The translations under genes were made by a program, and so were the position numbers. Below, in pieces: positions 15,169-21,249 of a stretch of DNA of 21,249 nt (position 1 is the first letter of the stretch; every line of letters starts with the position of its first letter). Source of the DNA: DATLFQ01 sp035540915 (GTDB lineage: Bacteria > Actinomycetota > Acidimicrobiia > Acidimicrobiales > GCA-2861595); the NCBI GenBank assembly GCA_035540915.1, contig DATLFQ010000158.1, positions 1-21,249 of the forward strand. Reading direction: 5' to 3'. The notes beneath the pieces were generated by a model. It saw only the letters and a list, made by a program, of their open reading frames with translations. It was not told where the DNA came from and searched no databases.

Positions 15169-15359
15169 CGCCCGAACCGGCGCCGGGCGGCGTCCCAACC
15201 CCGGGCGTACGAACGCTCGAGCTGCGGGGACAGGTTCGTCCCCGAAGTGGGAACGGTCGGGCGAGGCGCCGGCGCCGGCATCGAAGGGGCCGGCATCGAC
15301 CGGCCCGGCATCGACGACGACGGCCGACCAGCTGCCCGGGTGCTCTTGCGGTAGGCCAT
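15165..15359 (-). CDS. Small basic Pro/Ser-rich protein, unknown function
   Basis: The 64-residue product has a basic start (MAYRKSTRAAGRPSS), a low-complexity repeat built from MPGRSMPAPSMPAPAPRP, and a basic C-terminal segment SYARGWDAARRRFGR that looks helical. It is too short for the usual gene cut-off, but the start is strongly supported: AAAGGAGG lies six bases before ATG 15359 and a consensus promoter lies upstream. It has no cysteine, signal peptide or membrane segment. It is divergent from the copper operon and convergent with fabZ, sharing a CTAG stop. I do not recognise a family; a small nucleic-acid- or ribosome-associated protein is conceivable from its charge only. Confidence 0.72.
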   Translation of the reverse strand: MAYRKSTRAAGRPSSSMPGRSMPAPSMPAPAPRPTVPTSGTNLSPQLERSYARGWDAARRRFGR

Positions 15360-15389
15360 CGAGATCCTCCTTTGCGGGTACGAGGGCAT

Positions 15390-15418
15390 TTCATATCCGG
15401 GACGCCGGATCTGGTCAA
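15390..15418 (-). promoter_or_regulatory. Consensus promoter with embedded inverted repeat for the small basic protein
   Basis: On the minus strand, TTGACC (15418-15413), exactly 17 bases, then TATGAA (15395-15390), a near-consensus housekeeping promoter about 30 bases before ATG 15359. The spacer contains a perfect repeat ATCCGG-N4-CCGGAT (15395-15410), a plausible repressor site. Confidence 0.75.
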
Positions 15419-15439
15419 GGGTCGCGCCCTCGTCCCGGG

Positions 15440-15468
15440 TTGACTCCTACCCCATGGGGGTATAGGGT
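15440..15468 (+). promoter_or_regulatory. Promoter of the copper operon
   Basis: TTGACT (15440-15445), 17 bases, then TAGGGT (15463-15468). The G-rich palindrome filling the spacer is listed separately. The copZ ATG is 32 bases beyond the -10, with GAGGAG just upstream of it. Confidence 0.72.
15448..15462. promoter_or_regulatory. CsoR-like copper operator
   Basis: TACCCC-AT-GGGGGTA lies wholly between the -35 and -10 boxes of the copper operon. It matches the GC-tract palindrome recognised by CsoR-type copper repressors, which release DNA when they bind Cu(I). No csoR gene is visible in the window, so the regulator would act from elsewhere. Confidence 0.7.
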
Positions 15469-15500
15469 AGTCTCTCAGCCTTCCACCCGAGGAGAAGCTC

Positions 15501-15710
15501 ATGGCCATCACCGCCACCTACAGCGTCGTCGGCATGACCTGCGGGCACTGCGTCAACTCGGTCCGGACGGAGCTGGCCAAGCTCGAGGGCGTCACCGACG
15601 TGGCCGTCGACCTGGCCAGCGGCCGGGTCACCGTCGTCTCCGAGCAGCCCCTGCCGGACGCAGCCGTCGAGGCCGCCGTCGACGAGGCCGGCTACGAGGT
15701 CGGTCCATGA
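15501..15710 (+). CDS. copZ: CopZ-like copper chaperone (HMA domain)
   Basis: The 69-residue product is a single heavy-metal-associated domain with Cu(I)-binding Cys14 and Cys17 in GMTCGHC. It carries copper in the cytosol to the CopA ATPase encoded two genes downstream. ATG 15501 is preceded by GAGGAG with suitable spacing. It is the first gene of the operon and overlaps the following secreted-protein gene in ATGA. A CsoR-like operator in its promoter suggests induction by copper. Confidence 0.93.
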   Translation: MAITATYSVVGMTCGHCVNSVRTELAKLEGVTDVAVDLASGRVTVVSEQPLPDAAVEAAVDEAGYEVGP

Positions 15711-16612
15711 GGGCGGCGTCCAGGGTCGCCTCCTTCGGGTTGGCGCTGGCCGCCGTGCTCGGCGCCGGCGCCACCGTGGGCCGAGCGGTCGGCCCCATCG
15801 ACGTCGGCAACGATGCCGGCAACGGCGGCGGCGCGGACCACGGCGGCGGCCACGGCGCAGCGCGGGCCACCGGCACCCGGCCGCTCCCGGCCGGCGGGCT
15901 GCTGGTCTCGCAGGACGGGTACACGCTCCGCACCGGCGACAGAGTCCTGGCCGCCGACCGGCCGGCCCCCTTCGCGTTCCGCATCGAGGGCCCCGACGGC
16001 CGCCCCCTCCGGCAGTACCAGGAGCAGCACGACCGGGAGCTGCACCTGATCGTCGTCTCCCGCGACCTGGCCGAGTTCGCCCACGTCCACCCGGAGCGGG
16101 ACGCCGGCGGGACGTGGTCGGTCGAGCTGCCCCCCGTGCCGCCGGGCGCCTACCGGGCCTACGCCGACTTCCAGCCGGCCGGGCACGCGCCGCTCACCCT
16201 CGGCATCGACCTCGCCGTGCCGGGACCGGTCGCCGCGCCGGCACCGCTGGTCCAGCGCCGGCACGCCGAGGTGGACGGCTACGACGTGACCCTCGACGGC
16301 GACGTCCACCCCGCCGGCTCGTCCGAGGTGACGGTCACCGTCCGCCGCGGCGGCCAGGTGGTCACCACCCAGCCCTACCTCGGCGCCGCCGGCCACCTGG
16401 TGGCCGTCCGGGACGGCGACCTGGCCTACCTCCACGTCCACCCGCTCGACGAGGAGCCGGCCGGCCCCGTCCGCTTCGCCGTGGAGGCGCCGTCGCGCGG
16501 CACGTACGGCCTGTACTTCGACTTCCTGCATGATGGGACCGTGCGCACCGCGGCGTTCACCGTCGCCACCAGCGGGACGCCTAGCGCCGCCCCGGGCGGC
16601 CACGGTCACTAG
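15707..16612 (+). CDS. Secreted His-rich protein, putative periplasmic/cell-surface copper binder
   Basis: The 301-residue product has a signal peptide (1-29, basic MRAASR then a hydrophobic core). A Gly/His tract with DHGGGHG (44-50) follows, then two related beta-rich modules. Each contains an H-L-I/V-x-V-R/S segment followed by HVHP: HLIVVSRDLAEFAHVHP (113-129) and HLVAVRDGDLAYLHVHP (230-246). The end is GGHGH. The repeated His pairs suit Cu(II) binding outside the membrane. It lies between copZ (ATGA overlap) and copA (10-base gap with AGGAGG), so a role in copper resistance is likely. No CopC, multicopper oxidase or YcnI motif is recognised; the exact role is unknown. Confidence 0.8.
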   Translation: MRAASRVASFGLALAAVLGAGATVGRAVGPIDVGNDAGNGGGADHGGGHGAARATGTRPLPAGGLLVSQDGYTLRTGDRVLAADRPAPFAFRIEGPDGRPLRQYQEQHDRELHLIVVSRDLAEFAHVHPERDAGGTWSVELPPVPPGAYRAYADFQPAGHAPLTLGIDLAVPGPVAAPAPLVQRRHAEVDGYDVTLDGDVHPAGSSEVTVTVRRGGQVVTTQPYLGAAGHLVAVRDGDLAYLHVHPLDEEPAGPVRFAVEAPSRGTYGLYFDFLHDGTVRTAAFTVATSGTPSAAPGGHGH

Positions 16613-16622
16613 GAGGACTCCG

Positions 16623-18896
16623 ATGGCCACCGTCGAATCCGCACCACCGACGCCGGCGCCCGAGGGCCACGTCCGCCTCGGCATCGGCGGCATGACCTGC
16701 GCCTCCTGCGCGGCCCGGATCGAGAAGCGCCTCAACCGCCTGGACGGCGTCACCGCCACCGTCAACTTCGCCACCGAACAGGCCACCGTCAGCTTCGACC
16801 CGGGCGCGGTGACGCCCGACCAACTGGTGGCCCAGGTGGAGGCCGCCGGCTACACGGCCGCGCTGCCGCAACCGCCCGCCGCGCCGAGCGCGGGCGACGG
16901 GGCGGTGGACGAGGTCGACGAGACCCGGCCGCTGCGTACCCGGTTGGCCACCTCTGTCGTCCTGACGGTGCCCGTCATCGCCATGGCCATGGTGCCGGCG
17001 CTGCAGTTCGACGCCTGGCAGTGGCTGTCGCTGACCCTGGCCGCACCGGTGGTGACGTGGGGGGCCCTGCCGTTCCACCGAGCCGCCTGGGCCAACCTGC
17101 GCCACGGCGCCGCCACCATGGACACGCTCATCTCCATCGGCACGCTGGCCGCCTTCGGCTGGTCGTTGTACGCCCTCTTCTGGGGCACCGCCGGCGAGAT
17201 CGGCATGACCCACGGCTTCTCCCTGACCGCCGACCGGACCGACGGTGCCGGGCAGATCTACCTGGAGGTGGCGGCCGGCGTCACCACCTTCCTCCTGGCC
17301 GGCCGCTTCTTCGAGGCCCGGGCCAAGCGGCGCTCGGGCGCGGCCCTGCGGGCGCTGCTCGAGCTGGGCGCCAAGGAGGTCGCCGTCGTGCGAGACGGCG
17401 GCGAGGTCCTCGTGCCGGTCGACCAGCTGGCGGTGGGCGACCTGTTCGTCGTCCGGCCCGGCGAGAAGGTGGCCACCGACGGCGTGGTCACCGAGGGCAC
17501 CGCCGCCATCGACGCCTCTCTCCTGACCGGTGAGCCGGTGCCGGTCGAGGTCGGCCCCGGCGACGCCGTGACGGGCGCCACGGTGAACGCCGGCGGGCGC
17601 CTGGTGGTACGGGCCACCAGGGTCGGCAACGACACCGCGCTGGCCCAGATCGCCCGCCTGGTCGAGGACGCCCAGACGGGAAAGGCCCCGGTCCAGCGGC
17701 TGGCCGACCGCATCTCGGCCGTGTTCGTACCGGTCGTCATCGCCCTGTCGGTGGCCACCTTGGGGTTCTGGCTGGCAGCGGCGGCCGGCGGCGACGCGTC
17801 GGTCGCCTTCACCGCCGCGGTCGCGGTGCTGATCATCGCCTGCCCGTGCGCCCTCGGCCTGGCCACGCCCACCGCGCTGATGGTCGGGACCGGCCGCGGC
17901 GCGCAGCTCGGCATCCTCATCAAGGGCCCCGAGATCCTGGAGTCGACGCGCCGGGTCGACACGGTGGTGCTCGACAAGACCGGCACGGTGACCAGTGGCG
18001 AGATGGCCCTGGTCGGCGTGGTCGTCACCGCCGGCACCACCGCCGACGATGCGCTGCGGCTGGCCGGGTCGCTGGAGGACGCAAGCGAGCACCCGATCGC
18101 CCGGGCCATCGCGGCCGGTGCCCGCCAGCGCGGCGCCGTCCTGGCGCCCGTCGAGGGGTTCGCCAGCACCCAGGGGCTCGGCGTCCAGGGCGTGGTCGAC
18201 GGCCACACCGTGGTGGCCGGCCGGGAGCGGTTCCTGGCCGACTGCGCCCTGCACCTGCCCGACGACCTGCGGGCCGCCAAGGAGGCGGCCGAGGCCGAGG
18301 GCCGCACGCCGGTCCTCGCCGGCTGGGACGGCGCCGCCCGGGCCGTGCTGGTCGTGAGCGACACCGTGAAGGCCACGTCGGCCGCCGCAGTGTCCCAGCT
18401 GCGGGCCCTCGGCCTCCGCCCGGTCCTGCTCACGGGGGACAACGAGCGGGCGGCGCGGGCGGTCGCCGCCCAGGTCGGCATCGACGAGGTGGTGGCCGAG
18501 GTCCTGCCGGCCGAAAAGGTGGCCGTCGTCCAGCGCCTCCAGGGCGAGGGCCGGGTGGTGGCCATGGTGGGCGACGGCGTCAACGACGCCGCTGCGCTCG
18601 CGCAGGCCGACCTCGGCCTGGCCATGGGGACCGGGACCGACGTGGCCATCGAGGCGAGCGACATCACGCTGGTGCGGGGCGACCTGCGGTCGGCGGCCGA
18701 CGCCATCCGGCTGTCGCGCCGCACCCTGCGCACCATCAAGGGCAACCTGTTCTGGGCGTTCGCCTACAACGTGGCCGCCCTGCCGCTGGCCGCCGCCGGG
18801 TTGCTCAACCCGATGCTGGCCGGCGCGGCGATGGCCTTCTCCAGCGTCTTCGTGGTGTCCAACAGCCTGCGCCTGCGCCGCTTCCGGGCGGCCTAG
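16623..18896 (+). CDS. copA: Copper-exporting P1B-type ATPase
   Basis: The 757-residue membrane pump exports Cu(I) using ATP. An N-terminal HMA domain holds GMTCASC with Cys26 and Cys29. A membrane region with the metal-binding CPC at 407-409 (ACPCALGLATP) follows. TGE is at 302-304, the phosphorylated Asp451 in DKTGT, a SEHP motif in the nucleotide domain and GDGVND at 650-655. The last helices contain YNVAALPLAAAG and MAFSSVFVVSNSLRLRR, the Cu(I)-class signature. ATG 16623 follows AGGAGG. Length and motifs are complete. It is the last gene of the copper operon; a short hairpin without a U-tract (18899-18920) follows the stop. Confidence 0.97.
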   Translation: MATVESAPPTPAPEGHVRLGIGGMTCASCAARIEKRLNRLDGVTATVNFATEQATVSFDPGAVTPDQLVAQVEAAGYTAALPQPPAAPSAGDGAVDEVDETRPLRTRLATSVVLTVPVIAMAMVPALQFDAWQWLSLTLAAPVVTWGALPFHRAAWANLRHGAATMDTLISIGTLAAFGWSLYALFWGTAGEIGMTHGFSLTADRTDGAGQIYLEVAAGVTTFLLAGRFFEARAKRRSGAALRALLELGAKEVAVVRDGGEVLVPVDQLAVGDLFVVRPGEKVATDGVVTEGTAAIDASLLTGEPVPVEVGPGDAVTGATVNAGGRLVVRATRVGNDTALAQIARLVEDAQTGKAPVQRLADRISAVFVPVVIALSVATLGFWLAAAAGGDASVAFTAAVAVLIIACPCALGLATPTALMVGTGRGAQLGILIKGPEILESTRRVDTVVLDKTGTVTSGEMALVGVVVTAGTTADDALRLAGSLEDASEHPIARAIAAGARQRGAVLAPVEGFASTQGLGVQGVVDGHTVVAGRERFLADCALHLPDDLRAAKEAAEAEGRTPVLAGWDGAARAVLVVSDTVKATSAAAVSQLRALGLRPVLLTGDNERAARAVAAQVGIDEVVAEVLPAEKVAVVQRLQGEGRVVAMVGDGVNDAAALAQADLGLAMGTGTDVAIEASDITLVRGDLRSAADAIRLSRRTLRTIKGNLFWAFAYNVAALPLAAAGLLNPMLAGAAMAFSSVFVVSNSLRLRRFRAA

Positions 18897-18938
18897 GGTC
18901 CGGCGCGACCTCACGCCGGAGGCTGCTGCGACGTTGGC

Positions 18939-19439
18939 ATGGTGATGGCGCGACCGTTCGAGGCCCTGGTCGACGAGCACGGGGCCGTGGTCCTGCGCGT
19001 GGTGCGGGCGCTCCTCGGGCCGGCCGACGCCGAGGACGCATGGGCCGAGACGTTCCTCGCCGCGCTGGAGGCCTACCCCCGGCTGCGCCCGGGCGGCAAC
19101 GTCCGGGGCTGGCTGGTCACCATCGCCCACCACATCGCGGTCGACCACCTGCGGGCGGCCGCCCGGCGGGCCGAGCCGTCGGGGGACGTGCCCGAGCGGG
19201 CGGCGACGGGCCCCGGCTCCGGAGCGGACGCGGTGGCCGACCGGGACCCGCAGCTGTGGGCCGCCCTGGCCGTGCTGCCGTTCAAGCAGCGGGCGGCGGT
19301 GGCCTACCACCACGTAGCCGGCCTGCCGTACGCGGAGGTGGGCCCGTTGATCGGCAGCAGCGAGGTGGCGGCCCGGCGGGCGGCCGCCGACGGCATCGCC
19401 CGGCTGCGCAGCACCTACCGGGAGGGAGCGGCGTCATGA
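18939..19439 (+). CDS. ECF-like sigma-70 family factor
   Basis: The 166-residue product has sigma region 2 at about 6-70 (FEALVDEHGAVVLRVVRALL, then DAEDAWAETFLAAL and GWLVTIAHHIAVDHLR). After an acidic linker comes region 4 at about 100-160 (LAVLPFKQRAAVAYHHVAGLPYAEV, then a helix GSSEVAARRAAADGIARLR). There is no extra C-terminal domain and no neighbouring anti-sigma gene. ATG 18939, GTG 18942 and ATG 18945 are all possible starts; no well-spaced ribosome site distinguishes them. The stop overlaps the ogt start in ATGA, tying the factor to DNA alkylation repair. It may direct its own operon and other repair genes. Confidence 0.83.
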   Translation: MVMARPFEALVDEHGAVVLRVVRALLGPADAEDAWAETFLAALEAYPRLRPGGNVRGWLVTIAHHIAVDHLRAAARRAEPSGDVPERAATGPGSGADAVADRDPQLWAALAVLPFKQRAAVAYHHVAGLPYAEVGPLIGSSEVAARRAAADGIARLRSTYREGAAS

Positions 19440-20053
19440 CGACCGAGATCGAACCGGCCGGTGCGCTCGGCGCCGACCTGACGGCGCGGGTGCCCGAGGA
19501 CCTGCGGGCCCGGCTGGCGACGGCGGCCGAGGCGGCCGGTGTGCTGGACGTGGCCTACCGGTGGGTGGACAGCCCTCTCGGCCCCCTTCTCGTGGCCGCC
19601 ACCACCGAGGGCGTGGTGCGCGTGGCCTTCGACCGCGAGGGGCACGAAGCCGTGCTGGCCGAGTTGGCGGCCCGGGTCAGCCCGCGGGTCCTGCGGGCGC
19701 CCCGGCGCCTCGACCCGGTGACCCGCCAGCTCGACGAGTACTTCGCCGGCGATCGCCGGTCCTTCGAGGTCCCCGTCGACCTGCGCCTGGCCCGGGGCTT
19801 CCGCCGCACGGTGCTGGAGCACCTGCGGACCATCCCCTACGGCTCGGTGGAGAGCTACGCCGCCGTGGCATCGGCGTCGGGCAGCCCGGCCGCGGTGCGG
19901 GCCGCCGGCACGGCCTGCGCCACCAACCCGGTCCCGGTGCTGGTGCCGTGCCACCGGGTGGTCCGCAGCGACGGGAGCCTGGGCCGGTACCTCGGCGGCG
20001 TGGAGGTGAAGGCGGCGCTGCTGGCCCTGGAGGGTCGTCGGGAATCGGGCTAG
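19436..20053 (+). CDS. ogt: Methylated-DNA-protein-cysteine methyltransferase
   Basis: The 205-residue suicide repair protein transfers alkyl groups from O6-alkylguanine to its own Cys172 in VPCHRVVRSDG. It also shows IPYGSVESYAAVA with the conserved Tyr135 and the Arg in the recognition helix (AVRAAGTACATNP). The N-terminal domain begins near WVDSPLGPLLVA. About 38 additional residues precede it, predicted helical (VPEDLRARLATAAEAAG), which is longer than a minimal Ogt. No Ada DNA-binding or zinc domain is present. ATG 19436 overlaps the sigma-factor stop, so the two are coupled. Its stop shares CTAG with the convergent amidase gene. Confidence 0.93.
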   Translation: MTTEIEPAGALGADLTARVPEDLRARLATAAEAAGVLDVAYRWVDSPLGPLLVAATTEGVVRVAFDREGHEAVLAELAARVSPRVLRAPRRLDPVTRQLDEYFAGDRRSFEVPVDLRLARGFRRTVLEHLRTIPYGSVESYAAVASASGSPAAVRAAGTACATNPVPVLVPCHRVVRSDGSLGRYLGGVEVKAALLALEGRRESG

Positions 20054-20982
20054 ACGGGTGGCACCGGCTCAGGCTTCCGCCTCGCGCGCCGGCCCCCCGG
20101 TTTGGGGAAGGCGAACGTCGGGAATCCGCCCTGGTCGTCGGGCTGCCCGGCGATCAGGTAGTAGCCCAGCACGCCGTCGGTCCTGGGCAGCAGGGCGACG
20201 ACCGGGCCGTCCCGGGTGATCTCCTTCTTGTCGCTGGCGGTCGGCACCGGACCAGGTGCCCCGTTGAACGCAAAGACCGAGCCGTCCCGCTTCCAGCCCC
20301 AGAACGGGAAGCGGCCCAGCGCGTCCGGCAGGCCGCCGGGGACGGGGGTGGTGCCGGCAAGGTTGAGCGGCAAGGTGTCCTCCTGGAAGTCGTCGGTGAG
20401 CAGTTCGGCTACGGCGGCGCGGAAGTCGGCCATCGAGAGGTTCGGATCGACCGGCTTTCGTTTCGTCCACTCCTTGTGGCCGATCACCCGTGCGGCTGGC
20501 CAGCCGTGATGGGCGCACAGGGCGGCCACCGTCCGGTGGTAGGCGACGAGCTGGGCCTCGGGCCACGGGTCGGCGTCGGTACCGAGGTTCTCGGCCTCGA
20601 TCCCGTACACGAAGGTGTTGGCGCCGAAACCCTTCTTGTCTTCCAAACCGCGCTCGGTCGCCGTGCCCGATGGCGCCACGTCCCGGCGGAGGTCCTCCAA
20701 CACGACCGGGGGGCCGGGGCCGGTGTGATTCGCCCGGCCGGCGGCCACGATGTGAACGATGCCCGACTTGGGGATGTAGAGGTTTGCCAGCGGCGGCGGG
20801 AGGAAGCCCCCGCCCGGGAGCGGCCGGCCGTTGAGAATGTCGCTCAGGCTGTCGCGGCCGGCGGTGTGGTGGACCATCACCCCCTCGGGCCTGAAGTCGT
20901 GGCCTCCGGCCTCGCGCCAACCGGCGATCTCCACCGTGGGGATGCCCCGGGCCTGCAGGATGGCGAGCAGGTCTTCAGCCAT
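20050..20982 (-). CDS. N-acetylmuramoyl-L-alanine amidase (Amidase_2/PGRP type), no signal peptide
   Basis: Counting from ATG 20982 the product has 310 residues. The amidase domain includes VMVHHTAG (His38/His39), NHTGPG, YGIEAEN (Glu129) and GHKEWTKRKPVDPN (His169, Asp179). These are the zinc ligands and catalytic Glu expected of peptidoglycan amidases such as phage endolysins. The C-terminal ~90 residues contain FPFWGWKRDGSVFAF and LGYYLIAG, resembling the GYW...DGGVFAFG repeats of the secreted protein at the other end of this window, so probably a wall-binding part. No signal peptide or membrane segment is present. A GTG at 21009 would add nine residues. It follows moeA closely but is unrelated in function. 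No holin or other phage gene is seen, so it could be a relic lysin or be exported unconventionally. Confidence 0.83.
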   Translation of the reverse strand: MAEDLLAILQARGIPTVEIAGWREAGGHDFRPEGVMVHHTAGRDSLSDILNGRPLPGGGFLPPPLANLYIPKSGIVHIVAAGRANHTGPGPPVVLEDLRRDVAPSGTATERGLEDKKGFGANTFVYGIEAENLGTDADPWPEAQLVAYHRTVAALCAHHGWPAARVIGHKEWTKRKPVDPNLSMADFRAAVAELLTDDFQEDTLPLNLAGTTPVPGGLPDALGRFPFWGWKRDGSVFAFNGAPGPVPTASDKKEITRDGPVVALLPRTDGVLGYYLIAGQPDDQGGFPTFAFPKPGGRRARRKPEPVPPV

Positions 20983-21025
20983 GCGCGCGGGGTCTAGCCG
21001 ATCGGGCACCGGACGTCGAGCGCGG

Positions 21026-21249
21026 TCATACGAGCGCCATCACCTCGACGGCGCCGCCCGGCGGGATGCCGTCGCCGTCGGCCACCAACGCCAGCCCGTT
21101 CGCCAACGCCATGGCGTGGAGCAGATGGGAGCCGGGGCCGCCCACCGCCTCGGCGCGGCGCCGTCCGTCGTGACCCTCGGTCAGGCGGACGCGCACCAGG
21201 TGGAGCTTGCCGTCGGGCCGGCGGGGCAGGCCGACCTCGGTGGTGGCCC
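21026..21249 (-). CDS. moeA: MoeA C-terminal domain (molybdopterin molybdotransferase), 5' part outside window
   Basis: Only the last 73 codons are present. The text GGPGSHLLHAMALANGLALV followed by a short acidic turn, then IPPGGAVEVMALV, matches the C-terminal domain IV of MoeA, which inserts molybdate into adenylylated molybdopterin. The catalytic domains lie beyond the right edge, so full identity cannot be checked. The stop is 43 bases before the amidase ATG on the same strand. Confidence 0.78.
   Translation of the reverse strand, partial: ATTEVGLPRRPDGKLHLVRVRLTEGHDGRRRAEAVGGPGSHLLHAMALANGLALVADGDGIPPGGAVEVMALV

Noticed and set aside
18899..18920. TCCGGCG-N8-CGCCGGA hairpin after copA considered as terminator
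   Set aside because: Only seven pairs with no following U-tract and in GC-rich sequence where such pairing is frequent; the sigma-factor gene follows within 40 bases.
16581..19313. Minus-strand open frame of 910 codons
   Set aside because: It is antisense of copA and the sigma-factor gene; long antisense frames are expected at this GC content.
20983..21031. Tiny frame of 11 codons (MTALDVRCPIG) between moeA and the amidase
   Set aside because: No ribosome site, and the length is within chance; better seen as spacer.

Overview
The window is very GC-rich and densely packed. It suggests an uncultured-type actinobacterium, most likely of the class Acidimicrobiia or a close relative. The support is indirect: a DUF222/HNH (13E12-type) protein, an InhA-like enoyl-ACP reductase, secreted propeller-like repeats of the form GYWLVAADGGVFAFG, Ku-based end joining, frequent GTG starts and apparent leaderless promoters. 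No tRNA, rRNA, insertion sequence, integrase or CRISPR array was seen. Both ends of the window cut genes.

Layout. Positions 1-1152 (minus) hold a DUF222/HNH nuclease-like gene running off the left edge, with a leaderless promoter overlapped by a LexA-like box. Positions 1334-2449 (plus) encode a secreted protein with an NTR-like head and six propeller-like repeats. Positions 2490-5208 (plus) are an NHEJ operon in which LigD is split: stand-alone ATP-dependent ligase, Ku, stand-alone LigD-type polymerase. A 53-bp near-perfect hairpin spans the end of this operon and the start of lnt (5174-6721), whose product has serine where the catalytic cysteine is expected.

From 13824 down to 6675 (minus) runs a long fatty-acid operon in the order fabD, a lysine-free biotinyl-domain-like protein, fabH, fabG, acpP, fabF, a carboxyltransferase-like protein, fabI and a GtrA-like membrane protein. 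Divergent from it (13946-15168, plus) are a tandem-HTH MerR regulator and fabZ, with an 18-bp palindrome in the shared upstream region. Together these give a complete type II fatty-acid synthase: malonyl transfer, priming, condensation, two reductions and dehydration.

Positions 15165-15359 (minus) encode a small basic protein with a strong promoter. Divergent from it is a copper operon (15501-18896, plus) of a CopZ-like chaperone, a secreted His-rich protein and the CopA ATPase, preceded by a CsoR-like operator. Then come an ECF-like sigma factor overlapping ogt (18939-20053, plus), a peptidoglycan amidase (20050-20982, minus) and the 3' end of moeA (21026-21249, minus).

The strongest leads are four. 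(1) The BCCP-like protein contains no lysine, and its operon also carries a divergent carboxyltransferase but no biotin carboxylase. (2) Lnt has Ser for Cys. (3) The MerR gene appears to start at ATC directly behind a -10-like element. (4) A perfect-looking long hairpin lies at the ligD/lnt junction. All functional statements are by inspection only; no searches were run.
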